Positions 7,784 through 15,274 of a stretch of DNA of 46,107 nt are shown piece by piece (the first letter of the stretch is position 1; each line of letters begins with the position of its first letter). The stretch is from NCBI GenBank assembly GCA_964404215.1, contig CAYOJF010000035.1, positions 1-46,107 on the forward strand. Direction: 5' to 3'. Position numbers and translations under genes: made by a program. The notes beneath the pieces are model-generated. The model had not been told where the DNA came from. It worked only from the letters and a program-made list of their open reading frames with translations, and searched no databases. The DNA is from Aureispira sp964404215 (lineage in GTDB: Bacteria > Bacteroidota > Bacteroidia > Chitinophagales > Saprospiraceae).

Positions 7784-8740
7784 CTAATTATTTATTGGAA
7801 AGTCCTCTACGTTCCATCCCTCTTTATATAATCTTGTTCGTTTACAACCTTGTGTTTTACAGTATGCCTTATTTGCATTTTGTGCCATCACTCTGATTGG
7901 TTTTTCATTTACCCAATCATCTATTATTTCCGTCAATACATATGCTCCTGGATGCAAAAGATTGGTTGTTCGCAATAATGGATAAGCTTTTGCTTTCCTC
8001 AGTTCTTCTTCAAAATAGCCATAAGTCGCACAAGCATTAATAACAGCATCTTTTCGTTTATCAGATCTATTAATCCAATTTTGAATCGTTACATTATCCA
8101 TCATTCCATTGTGTCCATTAAAAATAAGTAAATCCGCCCCTCCTGACAAAGGAATTGCTTGGTTACTTTCTTTTAACTCCAATATTTCTTGTCGCTCACA
8201 AGCCAACGCTGCTAAATAATCATTAATCGTTTCTTCCATTCGATCTCCTCTATAAGCATCCGCTACTAAATAAACTTTTGTTGTCCCATAGTTTCGTTCA
8301 AATACAATCCGCTCTAATACATTGGTATCAATTAATCGTTCATTATAAATCTGTTTCCACTGATTATGTTTCTGAAAATATTTCTTTGTGCCACTACTAG
8401 TCGCCCAATATAAATTCGTACGCGTACTCATTCCATCTCCCAAAGACTCAGAAGTTGGGACTATCCCTTGATGTTGATTATCACAGAGTGGAATGTGGAT
8501 ATGAACAACTAATGGTTTTCCTTCTGTTCGTTTTGCTTTCAATTGTTGTTCAATAATAGCCCGTCCAAAAGTATCTAGTTCCATTGGTTCTTCTTCCTCT
8601 ATCACTACATTACTATCTTCTATTTCTAAACTATCTATTTCAGATTCTCTAGTTACTAAAATCATTTCTTCTGTAGATTGTCCTGAACAACTAAACAAGC
8701 TAATGACAAAACTCCATATAATACATTGATACCAATTCAT
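7784..8740 (-). CDS. Lipoprotein with possible clan CD protease-like core
   Basis: A 318-residue lipoprotein; lipobox LFSC with the lipidated Cys at residue 18, followed by a long acidic linker (about 25-60). The globular part begins with VVHIHIPLCDNQHQGIVP (about 78-95), then RTNLYWATSSGTKKYF (about 107-122), and later LLIFNGHNG (204-212) and AVINACATYG (232-241). I recall the CDN...GIVP...RTNLYW pattern from uncharacterised proteins of other bacteria, but cannot name the family. A hydrophobic strand ending in His-x-Gly followed by another ending in Ala-Cys is the layout of clan CD cysteine peptidases (caspases, gingipains), with His210 and Cys237 as the candidate pair. This is inference; a structural match would be needed. 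It is first in the operon with the OmpA protein. Confidence 0.75.
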   Translation of the reverse strand: MNWYQCIIWSFVISLFSCSGQSTEEMILVTRESEIDSLEIEDSNVVIEEEEPMELDTFGRAIIEQQLKAKRTEGKPLVVHIHIPLCDNQHQGIVPTSESLGDGMSTRTNLYWATSSGTKKYFQKHNQWKQIYNERLIDTNVLERIVFERNYGTTKVYLVADAYRGDRMEETINDYLAALACERQEILELKESNQAIPLSGGADLLIFNGHNGMMDNVTIQNWINRSDKRKDAVINACATYGYFEEELRKAKAYPLLRTTNLLHPGAYVLTEIIDDWVNEKPIRVMAQNANKAYCKTQGCKRTRLYKEGWNVEDFPINN

Positions 8741-8769
8741 CTTTATTTTTTTATGAGTATAAGGACATG

Positions 8770-9217
8770 TTTAAGCAATCTCACCATAGCCGTCACGCTA
8801 TTGATAATATATTGAATGAAACTATAAATAGTTAATAATGGAACACATTGATTCCTAGTCTTCTTTCCATTGCCCCCTAAGTAAATTAGGGATAGACTAC
8901 AGAAGTAAAGTCTAGGGCTAAGTCTCCTGCTAGATACAATCACATTTCGATGCAGATTTCAATGGAATTTTTAATATAAACTATTGATAACATTAGTACC
9001 TATAGCCTCTTGGTTATCTCTTTTACTCTTCGAAGACGTTGCCCATTGAAATTGGTCTGCCTCATCAATGGATTGTATTACCTAGCCTCCAACATGCCCA
9101 AAATGGCAGCAAAAATTAGTTTTGGTAGCATTTTTTATTCTTTGAACTTGATATAGAAATATTCTAAAAAAGTAAGCTAAAACGATTAACCTGACGGCTA
9201 TGGTGAGATTACTTAAA
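8770..9217. mobile_element. Non-coding element with 26-base terminal inverted repeats
   Basis: The left end (8770-8795) and right end (9192-9217, reversed) agree at 25 of 26 bases; the shared core is ATCTCACCATAGCCGTCA. The roughly 400 bases between contain no intact gene, only fragments and a small CCCTAAGTAAATTAGGG hairpin. Such ends are typical of insertion-sequence remnants or MITEs. No target duplication is obvious and no transposase is in the window, so the family is not assigned. Confidence 0.65.
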
Positions 9218-9255
9218 ACAGCCTTCAACATATAATATAATCTGGTGGACTCAAT

Positions 9256-9290
9256 AAAAAAAGCTACTGTTGATTACAGTAACTTTTTTT
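9256..9290. terminator. Bidirectional hairpin
   Basis: AAAAAAAGCTACTGT pairs with ACAGTAACTTTTTTT around a TGATT loop with one internal mismatch. The A and T runs allow termination on either strand. It sits between the two repeat elements. Confidence 0.6.
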
Positions 9291-9309
9291 TAAATACATT
9301 TCTTTCTAT

Positions 9310-9563
9310 TAGACATTATTACGAATAGTTTCGTGTAGTGAGCAGAAACATCTTTTTCCGCTTAGATTCATAAATACTCGAACTCATAGCTTCCCCAAGT
9401 TACATTGGGGACAGAATGGCTATGATTGATCCACTAGTGGCACTTTCCACTAGATGTTCACTGAACATCTACCCTCTGGGTACGTTCAAGCGTGTGTTTA
9501 TTTCTCTAATCAAAAAAAATCTGCTCACTCACTTTCATACAACTCTATTCGTAATAATGTCTA
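9310..9563. repeat. MITE-like inverted-repeat element, copy B
   Basis: Ends are perfect 19-base inverted repeats (TAGACATTATTACGAATAG at left, its complement at 9545-9563), continuing imperfectly inward. Compared with copy A it is inverted and about 100 bases longer. The extra part (about 9386-9490) carries several small hairpins: CCCCAA...TTGGGG, CCACTAG...CTAG-type arms, GATGTTCA...TGAACATC and ACCC...GGGT. The right end overlaps the TAG stop of the anti-sigma gene, so the element abuts or supplies that gene's terminus. Confidence 0.72.
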
Positions 9564-10874
9564 TTCTTCATAACGCATTGTCCGAATAGCCCGTACATTT
9601 GATACTCTATTCCTATTTTCTAAATAACGTTGTTGATCGCCATCCAAAAACCCCTTGTTATTCACCATAATAACTGTAAATCCATCCAAATCTCGCTGGA
9701 TAATTACCTCATCAGGGTGTTTAGTGGAGCTATTTTGTGTAAAAACAATTCGTTCATTATCAAAAGAAGTCAGTAAATACTGTAATTGTTCTTGTGTCTC
9801 TTTTAAACTGATCGTCAAAAATACTTGATTCAAATTTGGTTCATAATTAATCTGCATCAATTCTTCAAAGACCCTTTCATTCTGACTAGAAACTTTGTAC
9901 CCCTTTCCTTGCAATGTATTTGGGTTTTTCAATTGCCATTTTTCGTATGATACTCCTCCTTCTTCATTATCATCAATCCATTTCCCTAGCATCCATCCAA
10001 ATATCTTCAGACGAGGATGTGCCGTTGCCATTGGAGACAGATAAGCAGTCTTCTTATTTTTCTTTCTTGCCTTAGCTTTCTTTCTTGATTGCACACGATT
10101 GTTGCGGCTTGTTGCTACTGCTTCCCTATCAATAGTAGGTTGTACTATCTGATCTTCTTCTGCATTTCTTACTATCTCATCTGCCAGAACTTGATTAGAA
10201 GTACTATTTAGGGCTGGAGGAGCAGCATAATTGCGATTAGCATTAGAGGAAATACTATTGGAAATAATATCTGCTTTTACCTTTAGTTCTTCCTCCTCTT
10301 TTTCATCTCCTGTATTGGTACTGTATGGAGAAGTGGTTGTTTCTGGAAAATCTGACACCGCCTCTGCTTCTGCTATCATGACTTCCTCTAGTACGATTTT
10401 TTCTATTTTATCTGCTATTTCTATTTGTGAAGACTTGGCTTGCTTAGCAATCTCTAGTATACGCTGTTCCTGTACCCTATCTTCTACTGCCAATTTTGCT
10501 TCCGCTTCCTCTTCATTGATAGGAAGTGCTTCAGGATTGGAAATAATAACTTTCTCTGCCAGTGCTTTGGTGCTTGGAGAGAGTATCTCCGGCTCCACCG
10601 ATTCATTTATGGCTAGAGGAGAAGTTATAGTAGGTTTGGACTCTGACTGAACAAACACCCACACTCCTATCGTCATGACTACTGCCACAGAAGCAGCTGC
10701 CATATACTTAGTCAAAGAAATCACCTTAGTCGGGGCAACGGATTCTGGCTGAGATACAGGAGCGGACTTGTCCATCTCTGTCTCTATCCGATCCCAGAGA
10801 TTGGGCGAAGGAGCCTTATTGAGTTTATCTTGATTCTCAATAAACAGCTTAGAAATGTAATCATCTCTGCTCAT
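9561..10874 (-). CDS. Probable anti-sigma factor with C-terminal DUF6265-like domain
   Basis: A 437-residue membrane protein encoded 67 bases after the ECF sigma gene. The N-terminus (MSRDDYISKLFIENQDKLNKAPSPNLWDRIE) resembles cytoplasmic anti-sigma segments of this phylum, and a single membrane helix lies at about residues 57-75. A long low-complexity Glu/Ala/Lys/Ser periplasmic linker (about 80-280) follows and ends in a basic RKKAKARKKNKK cluster. The last 140 residues look like a DUF6265 beta-barrel domain, containing LGKWIDDNEEGGVSYEKWQ and later LDGFTVIMVNNKGF. The layout suggests a sensor that holds the sigma factor at the membrane and responds to an envelope signal through the C-terminal domain. 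The pairing rests on context, and the stop codon lies inside a repeat element. Confidence 0.7.
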   Translation of the reverse strand: MSRDDYISKLFIENQDKLNKAPSPNLWDRIETEMDKSAPVSQPESVAPTKVISLTKYMAAASVAVVMTIGVWVFVQSESKPTITSPLAINESVEPEILSPSTKALAEKVIISNPEALPINEEEAEAKLAVEDRVQEQRILEIAKQAKSSQIEIADKIEKIVLEEVMIAEAEAVSDFPETTTSPYSTNTGDEKEEEELKVKADIISNSISSNANRNYAAPPALNSTSNQVLADEIVRNAEEDQIVQPTIDREAVATSRNNRVQSRKKAKARKKNKKTAYLSPMATAHPRLKIFGWMLGKWIDDNEEGGVSYEKWQLKNPNTLQGKGYKVSSQNERVFEELMQINYEPNLNQVFLTISLKETQEQLQYLLTSFDNERIVFTQNSSTKHPDEVIIQRDLDGFTVIMVNNKGFLDGDQQRYLENRNRVSNVRAIRTMRYEE

Positions 10875-10941
10875 ATTAATAATAATTGATTTTGGTATTT
10901 ATTTTCTGTTAGAATGTTTTCTAGTAGCTATTAAAAAATAG

Positions 10942-11487
10942 TTAGGGACTACTAGTACCCATTCCTTGACTTCTTTTAACTAGTTTTTGTAATTTTTTCT
11001 TTGCTAAAATTAATTGCGATTTTGAAGTATTAATGCTAATCCCCAACTGCTCTGCTATTTCCCTGTGTTTATATCCTTCAATCACATATAGGTTGAACAC
11101 AGTTCGATAACCTGTTGGCAACTGTTCTAATAAATTCAATATATCCTGTGCCGCTAACTGATCTTCTACATTCACAGCAACAGCCTTTACAGGTATTTCA
11201 GTTACATCTGCATGTTCATTAAAACGGTAATTTTTTCGCAAAAACATCAACGATTCATTTACCATAATACGTCTGATCCATCCCTCAAAGTTTCCTTGAC
11301 CAGTATAAGTATCAATTTTTTTGAAAATTTTACAAAAAGCCAACATAAGTACCTCTTCTGCATTTTCGGCACTCTTGACATAACGTCGGCAAAGTCCAAA
11401 CATTTTGGCAGAGAAATGCTCGTACAATGCTTTCTGTGCTAGTCGGTCATTGTTTCGGCAACCTTGTATAAGTTCTTGTTCAGTCAA
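10942..11487 (-). CDS. ECF RNA polymerase sigma factor
   Basis: A 181-residue extracytoplasmic-function sigma-70 factor. Region 2 spans about residues 22-88 (MFGLCRRYVKSAENAEEVLMLAFCKIFKKI, then GWIRRIMVNESLMFLRK), and region 4 about 120-172 with LPTGYRTVFNLYVIEGYKHREIAEQLGISINTSKSQLILAKKKL, a helix-turn-helix. The best start is a TTG at 11487, which places the usual ELIxGC opening five residues in; there is no upstream ATG in frame. The next gene encodes the likely membrane anti-sigma partner, so the factor is probably released on envelope stress. A solitary half of the inverted-repeat element lies about 50 bases upstream. Confidence 0.9.
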   Translation of the reverse strand: MTEQELIQGCRNNDRLAQKALYEHFSAKMFGLCRRYVKSAENAEEVLMLAFCKIFKKIDTYTGQGNFEGWIRRIMVNESLMFLRKNYRFNEHADVTEIPVKAVAVNVEDQLAAQDILNLLEQLPTGYRTVFNLYVIEGYKHREIAEQLGISINTSKSQLILAKKKLQKLVKRSQGMGTSSP

Positions 11488-11538
11488 ATTATTTCTGGCT
11501 ATTGATGAATATACCTATTAAGTTTTTATGATAGTTTG

Positions 11539-11560
11539 AATACAACTCCATTCATAATAA
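11539..11560. repeat. Solitary half of the MITE-like end
   Basis: These 22 bases contain TACAACTCCATTCATAATAA and match exactly the inverted left end of copy A (6477-6498). No partner end is present nearby. It lies in the upstream region of the sigma gene and could be an excision remnant or a shared regulatory motif. Confidence 0.55.
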
Positions 11561-11621
11561 CCATCACAATAATAGATGCAAAATACATTTTTTTTGGTGC
11601 ATTGCAGATACAATTAAAACA

Positions 11622-11668
11622 AAAATCCAAGCAACTTATTAAGAACCTTAATAAACTACTTGGATTTT
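11622..11668 (-). terminator. Terminator of the cell-wall hydrolase gene
   Basis: AAAATCCAAG pairs with CTTGGATTTT, with an inner TTATTAAG/CTTAATAA stem. On the minus strand it is followed by TTTTTGTTTTAATT. It lies about 90 bases past the stop at 11755. Confidence 0.75.
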
Positions 11669-11754
11669 CACGCTTATAACATGGACTTTTTTCCTATTAG
11701 TCCTAATCATTATTCCTATTATATAGTACCTGAAAGCAGGTTTAAATATTTGGT

Positions 11755-13809
11755 CTATCGAGTAGCATCCATACCACCACCAGAACCATAGTTTCCAGTT
11801 GATTTACCAAAAGTATATGCATTAGCAGGAACATCATAACCACTAGGTACTACGTAAGCTACGATTTTGCTAGTCGAGAATGTCTTAATATTAACCGCAT
11901 TGGCTTGATTACCACCTAGCAGTTGAATACTATTGCCTTTTTTGCCAACCACAAATCCAACATGTCCTTTCCATCCTGGTCCAGGACCATCCCAATCAAT
12001 AACCGCAATAGCTCCATAAGCTGGTCTACTGAGTTTTTTCCCGTATTTCTTCCAAGACACTGCTACTGCACTGCCCGTTCCACCTTTTCCAGCTTTTTTC
12101 ATCACCCAGTTAACAAAAGAAGAACACCATGGTGTTTCGTCATTATGGATCCCTCCTACAGATGCATGGTATTCCATTACTCGTGGATCATGCTTCGTTT
12201 TGCTGGTATTTTCTCTTGTTCCTATTTCACCTTCTGCTATTTTAATCCAGTTTGGTTTCACATAAGCACCACCACCACTAGTATCATTACTAGCAGCATT
12301 AGGATCTATATTTTTACCACTTCCGATCAACAACTGCCATGTCCTTCCTCCTGGATCAACAACTCCATCATTAAAGCCATTCATGTTTGTTGCTTGGAAA
12401 GCTTTTATGTACTTGATTGTCTTGGGTCCACATACTCCACTACCTTTCAAATCAGCACCTTTTGTGTTCAGCAATTTTTGGATCGTCTGTACATCAGCTT
12501 TTATATTCTTTCCTTTCTTACCTACAGATGCCGTTATTGGGGTAATATTATCATTGGAATCGCCTTCTTTGGTGTCAGCAGCTGGAGCCGCTTCAGATGA
12601 GCCTGAACTACTAGCTACTTTCACCCACAATTTTTGCCCATCAACACTTTTGAACTCACCTTTAGGGTCATAAAAATCTACTCTATCATTGGTTAATCCT
12701 CTACGAGTTTCATCTCCTGTTTGGAATTTTCTTGTTTTTCCACTTTCAAAAGTAACCCAAATAAAAGCACCTGATTTCCTACCTATACCCAATTTTTCGT
12801 ACAACTCTGGACTAAGTGCTACACTCAAACCAGCAGTTAATTTATTAGCATTATTACCTATACCCGCACGATCATTGGCATTCGCATATTCGTCCGTATC
12901 ATATCCATATCGAGTAGCTTGTGCAATAATACCTTTATCTGGACCTATGTTATCTATTTCCATAGCTCCAGCTTTTGCAGTATCTAAGGCTTTCCAAGTC
13001 GCATCTCCTGGCTCAATTAGTCCTGATTTAGAAAGTCCCATTTTTTCTTGAAATGCTTGAATAGCCTTCACTGTCTTAGGACCAGAAATTCCACTTCCAG
13101 ATAATGGAGCATCATTCTTATCTCTCAACATGACCTGTACTGTTTGTACATCTGCTTTCACGTTTTTCCCTTTTTTCCCTACTGAAGCACTGATAGATTT
13201 TCCACTACTTACAGTAGCAGCCTCATCACTTGTTTCACCTGATGTCGTATCGCCAGTCAATCCACCATCTAAAGCTTTCCACGTCGCATCTCCTGGTTCT
13301 ATTATGCCTGATGCGTCAACACCTGCTTTTTCTTGGAAAGATTTAATTGCTTTTATTGTCTTTGGTCCACATACTCCACTACCTTTAAGTGAAGCTCCAT
13401 GTTGATCTCTTAGTATAACTTGAACAGTTTGTACATCTGCTTTTACATTTTTCCCTTTCTTTCCTACTGAAGCACTAATAGATTTTCCACTACTAGTAGC
13501 AGTTTCCTCGCCCTCTTTCATTAGGGAGTGGTCTACCACATCATCATCTGTATTTTTCCAATCTGCTTTTTGCTCTTCATTAGCATTCAATGCATTTTCC
13601 TGTTGCTCTGATTGACTCAAAGCTTTTTCTCTAACATCTATTTCCGCAACTGTTCGCTGTATAGTACCTCTTAGTTTGTCTAATAATGCTTGTTCATTAG
13701 CGTCTACTGTTCCATCTGCTTTAAATAAACTTTCATAGTGCACTAATGTATCTTCATATTTACGTACGGCCGCACGAATTTTTTGTAACTTTTCAAGTTT
13801 AGAAGCCAT
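11755..13809 (-). CDS. Multi-domain cell-wall hydrolase without signal peptide
   Basis: A 684-residue modular protein. Residues 1-70 are helical (EKLQKIRAAVRKYEDTL, ADGTVDANEQALLDKL). Three near-identical peptidoglycan-binding-like repeats lie at about 110-180, 203-276 and 427-495, each with ITASVGKKGKNIKADVQT-type openings and CGPKTIKAIKSFQ-type helices. Between repeats 2 and 3 (about 287-400) is an RlpA-like or double-psi-barrel region. Residues about 518-660 form a CHAP/NlpC-P60-like cysteine peptidase or amidase of the TIGR02594 kind, with Cys562 in TPWCSSFVNWV and His616 in GHVGFV. It should cut peptide cross-links or stems in peptidoglycan. The N-terminus has no Sec signal, lipobox or membrane helix, so export would need a specialised route such as a contractile injection apparatus, or cell lysis; that is inference. 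It has its own terminator. Confidence 0.85.
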   Translation of the reverse strand: MASKLEKLQKIRAAVRKYEDTLVHYESLFKADGTVDANEQALLDKLRGTIQRTVAEIDVREKALSQSEQQENALNANEEQKADWKNTDDDVVDHSLMKEGEETATSSGKSISASVGKKGKNVKADVQTVQVILRDQHGASLKGSGVCGPKTIKAIKSFQEKAGVDASGIIEPGDATWKALDGGLTGDTTSGETSDEAATVSSGKSISASVGKKGKNVKADVQTVQVMLRDKNDAPLSGSGISGPKTVKAIQAFQEKMGLSKSGLIEPGDATWKALDTAKAGAMEIDNIGPDKGIIAQATRYGYDTDEYANANDRAGIGNNANKLTAGLSVALSPELYEKLGIGRKSGAFIWVTFESGKTRKFQTGDETRRGLTNDRVDFYDPKGEFKSVDGQKLWVKVASSSGSSEAAPAADTKEGDSNDNITPITASVGKKGKNIKADVQTIQKLLNTKGADLKGSGVCGPKTIKYIKAFQATNMNGFNDGVVDPGGRTWQLLIGSGKNIDPNAASNDTSGGGAYVKPNWIKIAEGEIGTRENTSKTKHDPRVMEYHASVGGIHNDETPWCSSFVNWVMKKAGKGGTGSAVAVSWKKYGKKLSRPAYGAIAVIDWDGPGPGWKGHVGFVVGKKGNSIQLLGGNQANAVNIKTFSTSKIVAYVVPSGYDVPANAYTFGKSTGNYGSGGGMDATR

Positions 13810-13995
13810 TTTTTTTGTTTTTTGGTAATTGATATAAAGTCCTAGTTACATAACATAATTAATATGCATTAAAGGACCTCTTTAATTTTTTTGGATCGCT
13901 AAATATACGCTTTTTTTTCGAAAAAAAAAATCTAATTATGAAGATTACTCTTTATAACTACTTGGTTAATACACTAAAAAGTAACTTTAAAATAA

Positions 13996-14032
13996 AAGAG
14001 CGGTTTATTGACTTAGTCAATAAACCGCTCTT
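13996..14032 (-). terminator. Strong terminator of the DUF2853 gene
   Basis: A perfect 17-bp stem (AAGAGCGGTTTATTGAC with its complement) and a TTA loop. On the minus strand the stem is followed by TTTATTTTAA. It lies about 50 bases after the stop at 14080. Confidence 0.8.
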
Positions 14033-14079
14033 GATTGATAGTTATTACTCAGAGAGTACAACTACTATTTTACGATATA

Positions 14080-14412
14080 CTATCCAGGAAATTTACCTGT
14101 TTTCTCAGAACATAGGTAGTAAAATATTGGTCTATATTTTTTTGAATTACTTTTTCCCATTTTTTCGATTGCATAGTCTACAATGCCATCTAAATCATCA
14201 TTTTCAGAAAGACCTAGTTTTTTGATCAAGTAGTTCTTCTTTACTGTTTCCAATTCTTTTTTGTCCGAACCTGATACTGTTTCAGAATCTTTGTTGTAGA
14301 TAGATGGTCCACAAGCTTTCACACATAATTTGAACTTATCTTCATCATAGCTGATACCAAGTTTTTCCATATTAGCTTTGTATCCTTCTATTTTTTCTTG
14401 CAATTTACTCAT
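14080..14412 (-). CDS. DUF2853 family protein
   Basis: A 110-residue helical protein recognised as DUF2853 from its characteristic segments: KACGPSIYNKDSETVSGSDKKELETVKK (about residues 29-56), FLIKKLGL-like YLIKKLGL, and the ending IEKMGKSNSKKYRPIFYYL. Family members are small, cytoplasmic and of unknown function; some have known structures, but no reaction is established. It covers nearly the full usual length. It stands alone between the TPR gene and its own strong terminator, so it is probably monocistronic. The ATG at 14412 is the only start that preserves the N-terminal helix. Confidence 0.85.
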   Translation of the reverse strand: MSKLQEKIEGYKANMEKLGISYDEDKFKLCVKACGPSIYNKDSETVSGSDKKELETVKKNYLIKKLGLSENDDLDGIVDYAIEKMGKSNSKKYRPIFYYLCSEKTGKFPG

Positions 14413-14588
14413 GATTTGATCTTAAATTTTAATTTTAGAAAATATTCTTAATTACCCTCTTAGACTATACTATTTCTTAAAGGTCACACAATTTATAAAA
14501 AAAAAGATCTTGCACCATATTTTATAGTATTAATTTTAAGTACTATGATTTTTACTTTGTACTTTTCAAAATATTAGAGTATGCTCAT

Positions 14589-15263
14589 TTATAAGGATAA
14601 AGCAGTAACTATATCCAAAAATTCTCTTGATTTGGCAAAAGAAGGATTAATTTGAATCGCTCGCTCAAAATATTTTTTCGACTGTTCATAGTCCTCCATT
14701 TTCATCAAACACTCACCAATCGAAAACACAGCTAGTAGCGTATCAGGCTTTACTTCCAAAGACTGCTTAAATCCAGCGATTGCTTCTTCCCAATTACCTA
14801 AATCCATGTAACAAAATGCTCTGTTGTCAATCGCCTCATAAAACGCTGGAATGAAATCAATCGCTTTGGTGTAAGCCTCTATTGCCAATTCATACTTTTT
14901 TGCTGTAGTATAGCTGTACCCTTCACTATAATACTGTTTAGCATACTTAACCAGTTCTTCTCCATGCTGTGTCTGTTTGATATATTCAAAATAGCCTACC
15001 AAATCTTCTTCCACTACTGCCTCGTTCATCAAAAACAGTGGCTGGTCAAATCCTGTTGTAGCGATGGGAAAATGATAAATTGCTCTATTAAATATAGAAC
15101 GTTGCTCTATTGTTGGTCGTGCTGTCAGTGGTTCAAAAGCTGTCAAGTGAAGCGTTTCTAATATTGTATCATACTTCAACAATTTGAACAAACTATACTG
15201 TCCATCTCTTTCTACATAAAAAATATCACCTTCTTGAAGAGTGCGATCTTTATAAAAACTCAT
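14589..15263 (-). CDS. TPR-repeat protein
   Basis: A 224-residue protein starting at the ATG at 15263 (MSFYKDRTLQEGDIFYVE). An open extension to 15452 overlaps the gene upstream in another frame and is not protein-like. Residues 1-110 form a beta-rich N-terminal domain (GDIFYVERDGQYSLFKLLKYD, LHLTAFEPLTARPT). Residues about 115-220 hold three tetratricopeptide repeats, seen in KKYELAIEAYTKAIDFIPAFYEAIDNRAF, GNWEEAIAGFKQSLEVKPDT and EDYEQSKKYFERAIQINPSF. No signal peptide is present. TPRs bind partner proteins; the partner is unknown. The gene begins 11 bases after the UbiA-like gene and probably shares its transcript. Confidence 0.8.
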   Translation of the reverse strand: MSFYKDRTLQEGDIFYVERDGQYSLFKLLKYDTILETLHLTAFEPLTARPTIEQRSIFNRAIYHFPIATTGFDQPLFLMNEAVVEEDLVGYFEYIKQTQHGEELVKYAKQYYSEGYSYTTAKKYELAIEAYTKAIDFIPAFYEAIDNRAFCYMDLGNWEEAIAGFKQSLEVKPDTLLAVFSIGECLMKMEDYEQSKKYFERAIQINPSFAKSREFLDIVTALSL

Positions 15264-15274
15264 TATTCTTTCTT

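Larger units (their letters stand above)
8741..9560. other. Gene-free interval of about 820 bases holding two repeat elements
   Basis: I see no convincing gene here. The interval holds an element with 26-base terminal inverted repeats (8770-9217), a bidirectional hairpin (9256-9290) and the second MITE-like copy (9310-9563). A short open frame on the minus strand at 8743-8943 crosses a terminal repeat and looks spurious. Confidence 0.7.

Noticed and set aside
8743..8943. A 66-codon open frame on the minus strand
   Set aside because: It spans a terminal inverted repeat, has no recognisable protein-like pattern, and is best explained as chance inside a non-coding element.
10231..10650. A 139-codon Ser/Ala-rich frame opposite the anti-sigma linker
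   Set aside because: It is the antisense shadow of the Glu/Ala/Lys-rich linker and resembles no protein.
11923..13405. Several plus-strand frames of 90-225 codons opposite the cell-wall hydrolase
   Set aside because: They mirror the repeat codons of the minus-strand gene and have no independent start context or coherent protein features.
13938..14225. A 95-codon plus-strand frame across the DUF2853 terminator
   Set aside because: It runs through a strong hairpin and opposite a well-supported gene.
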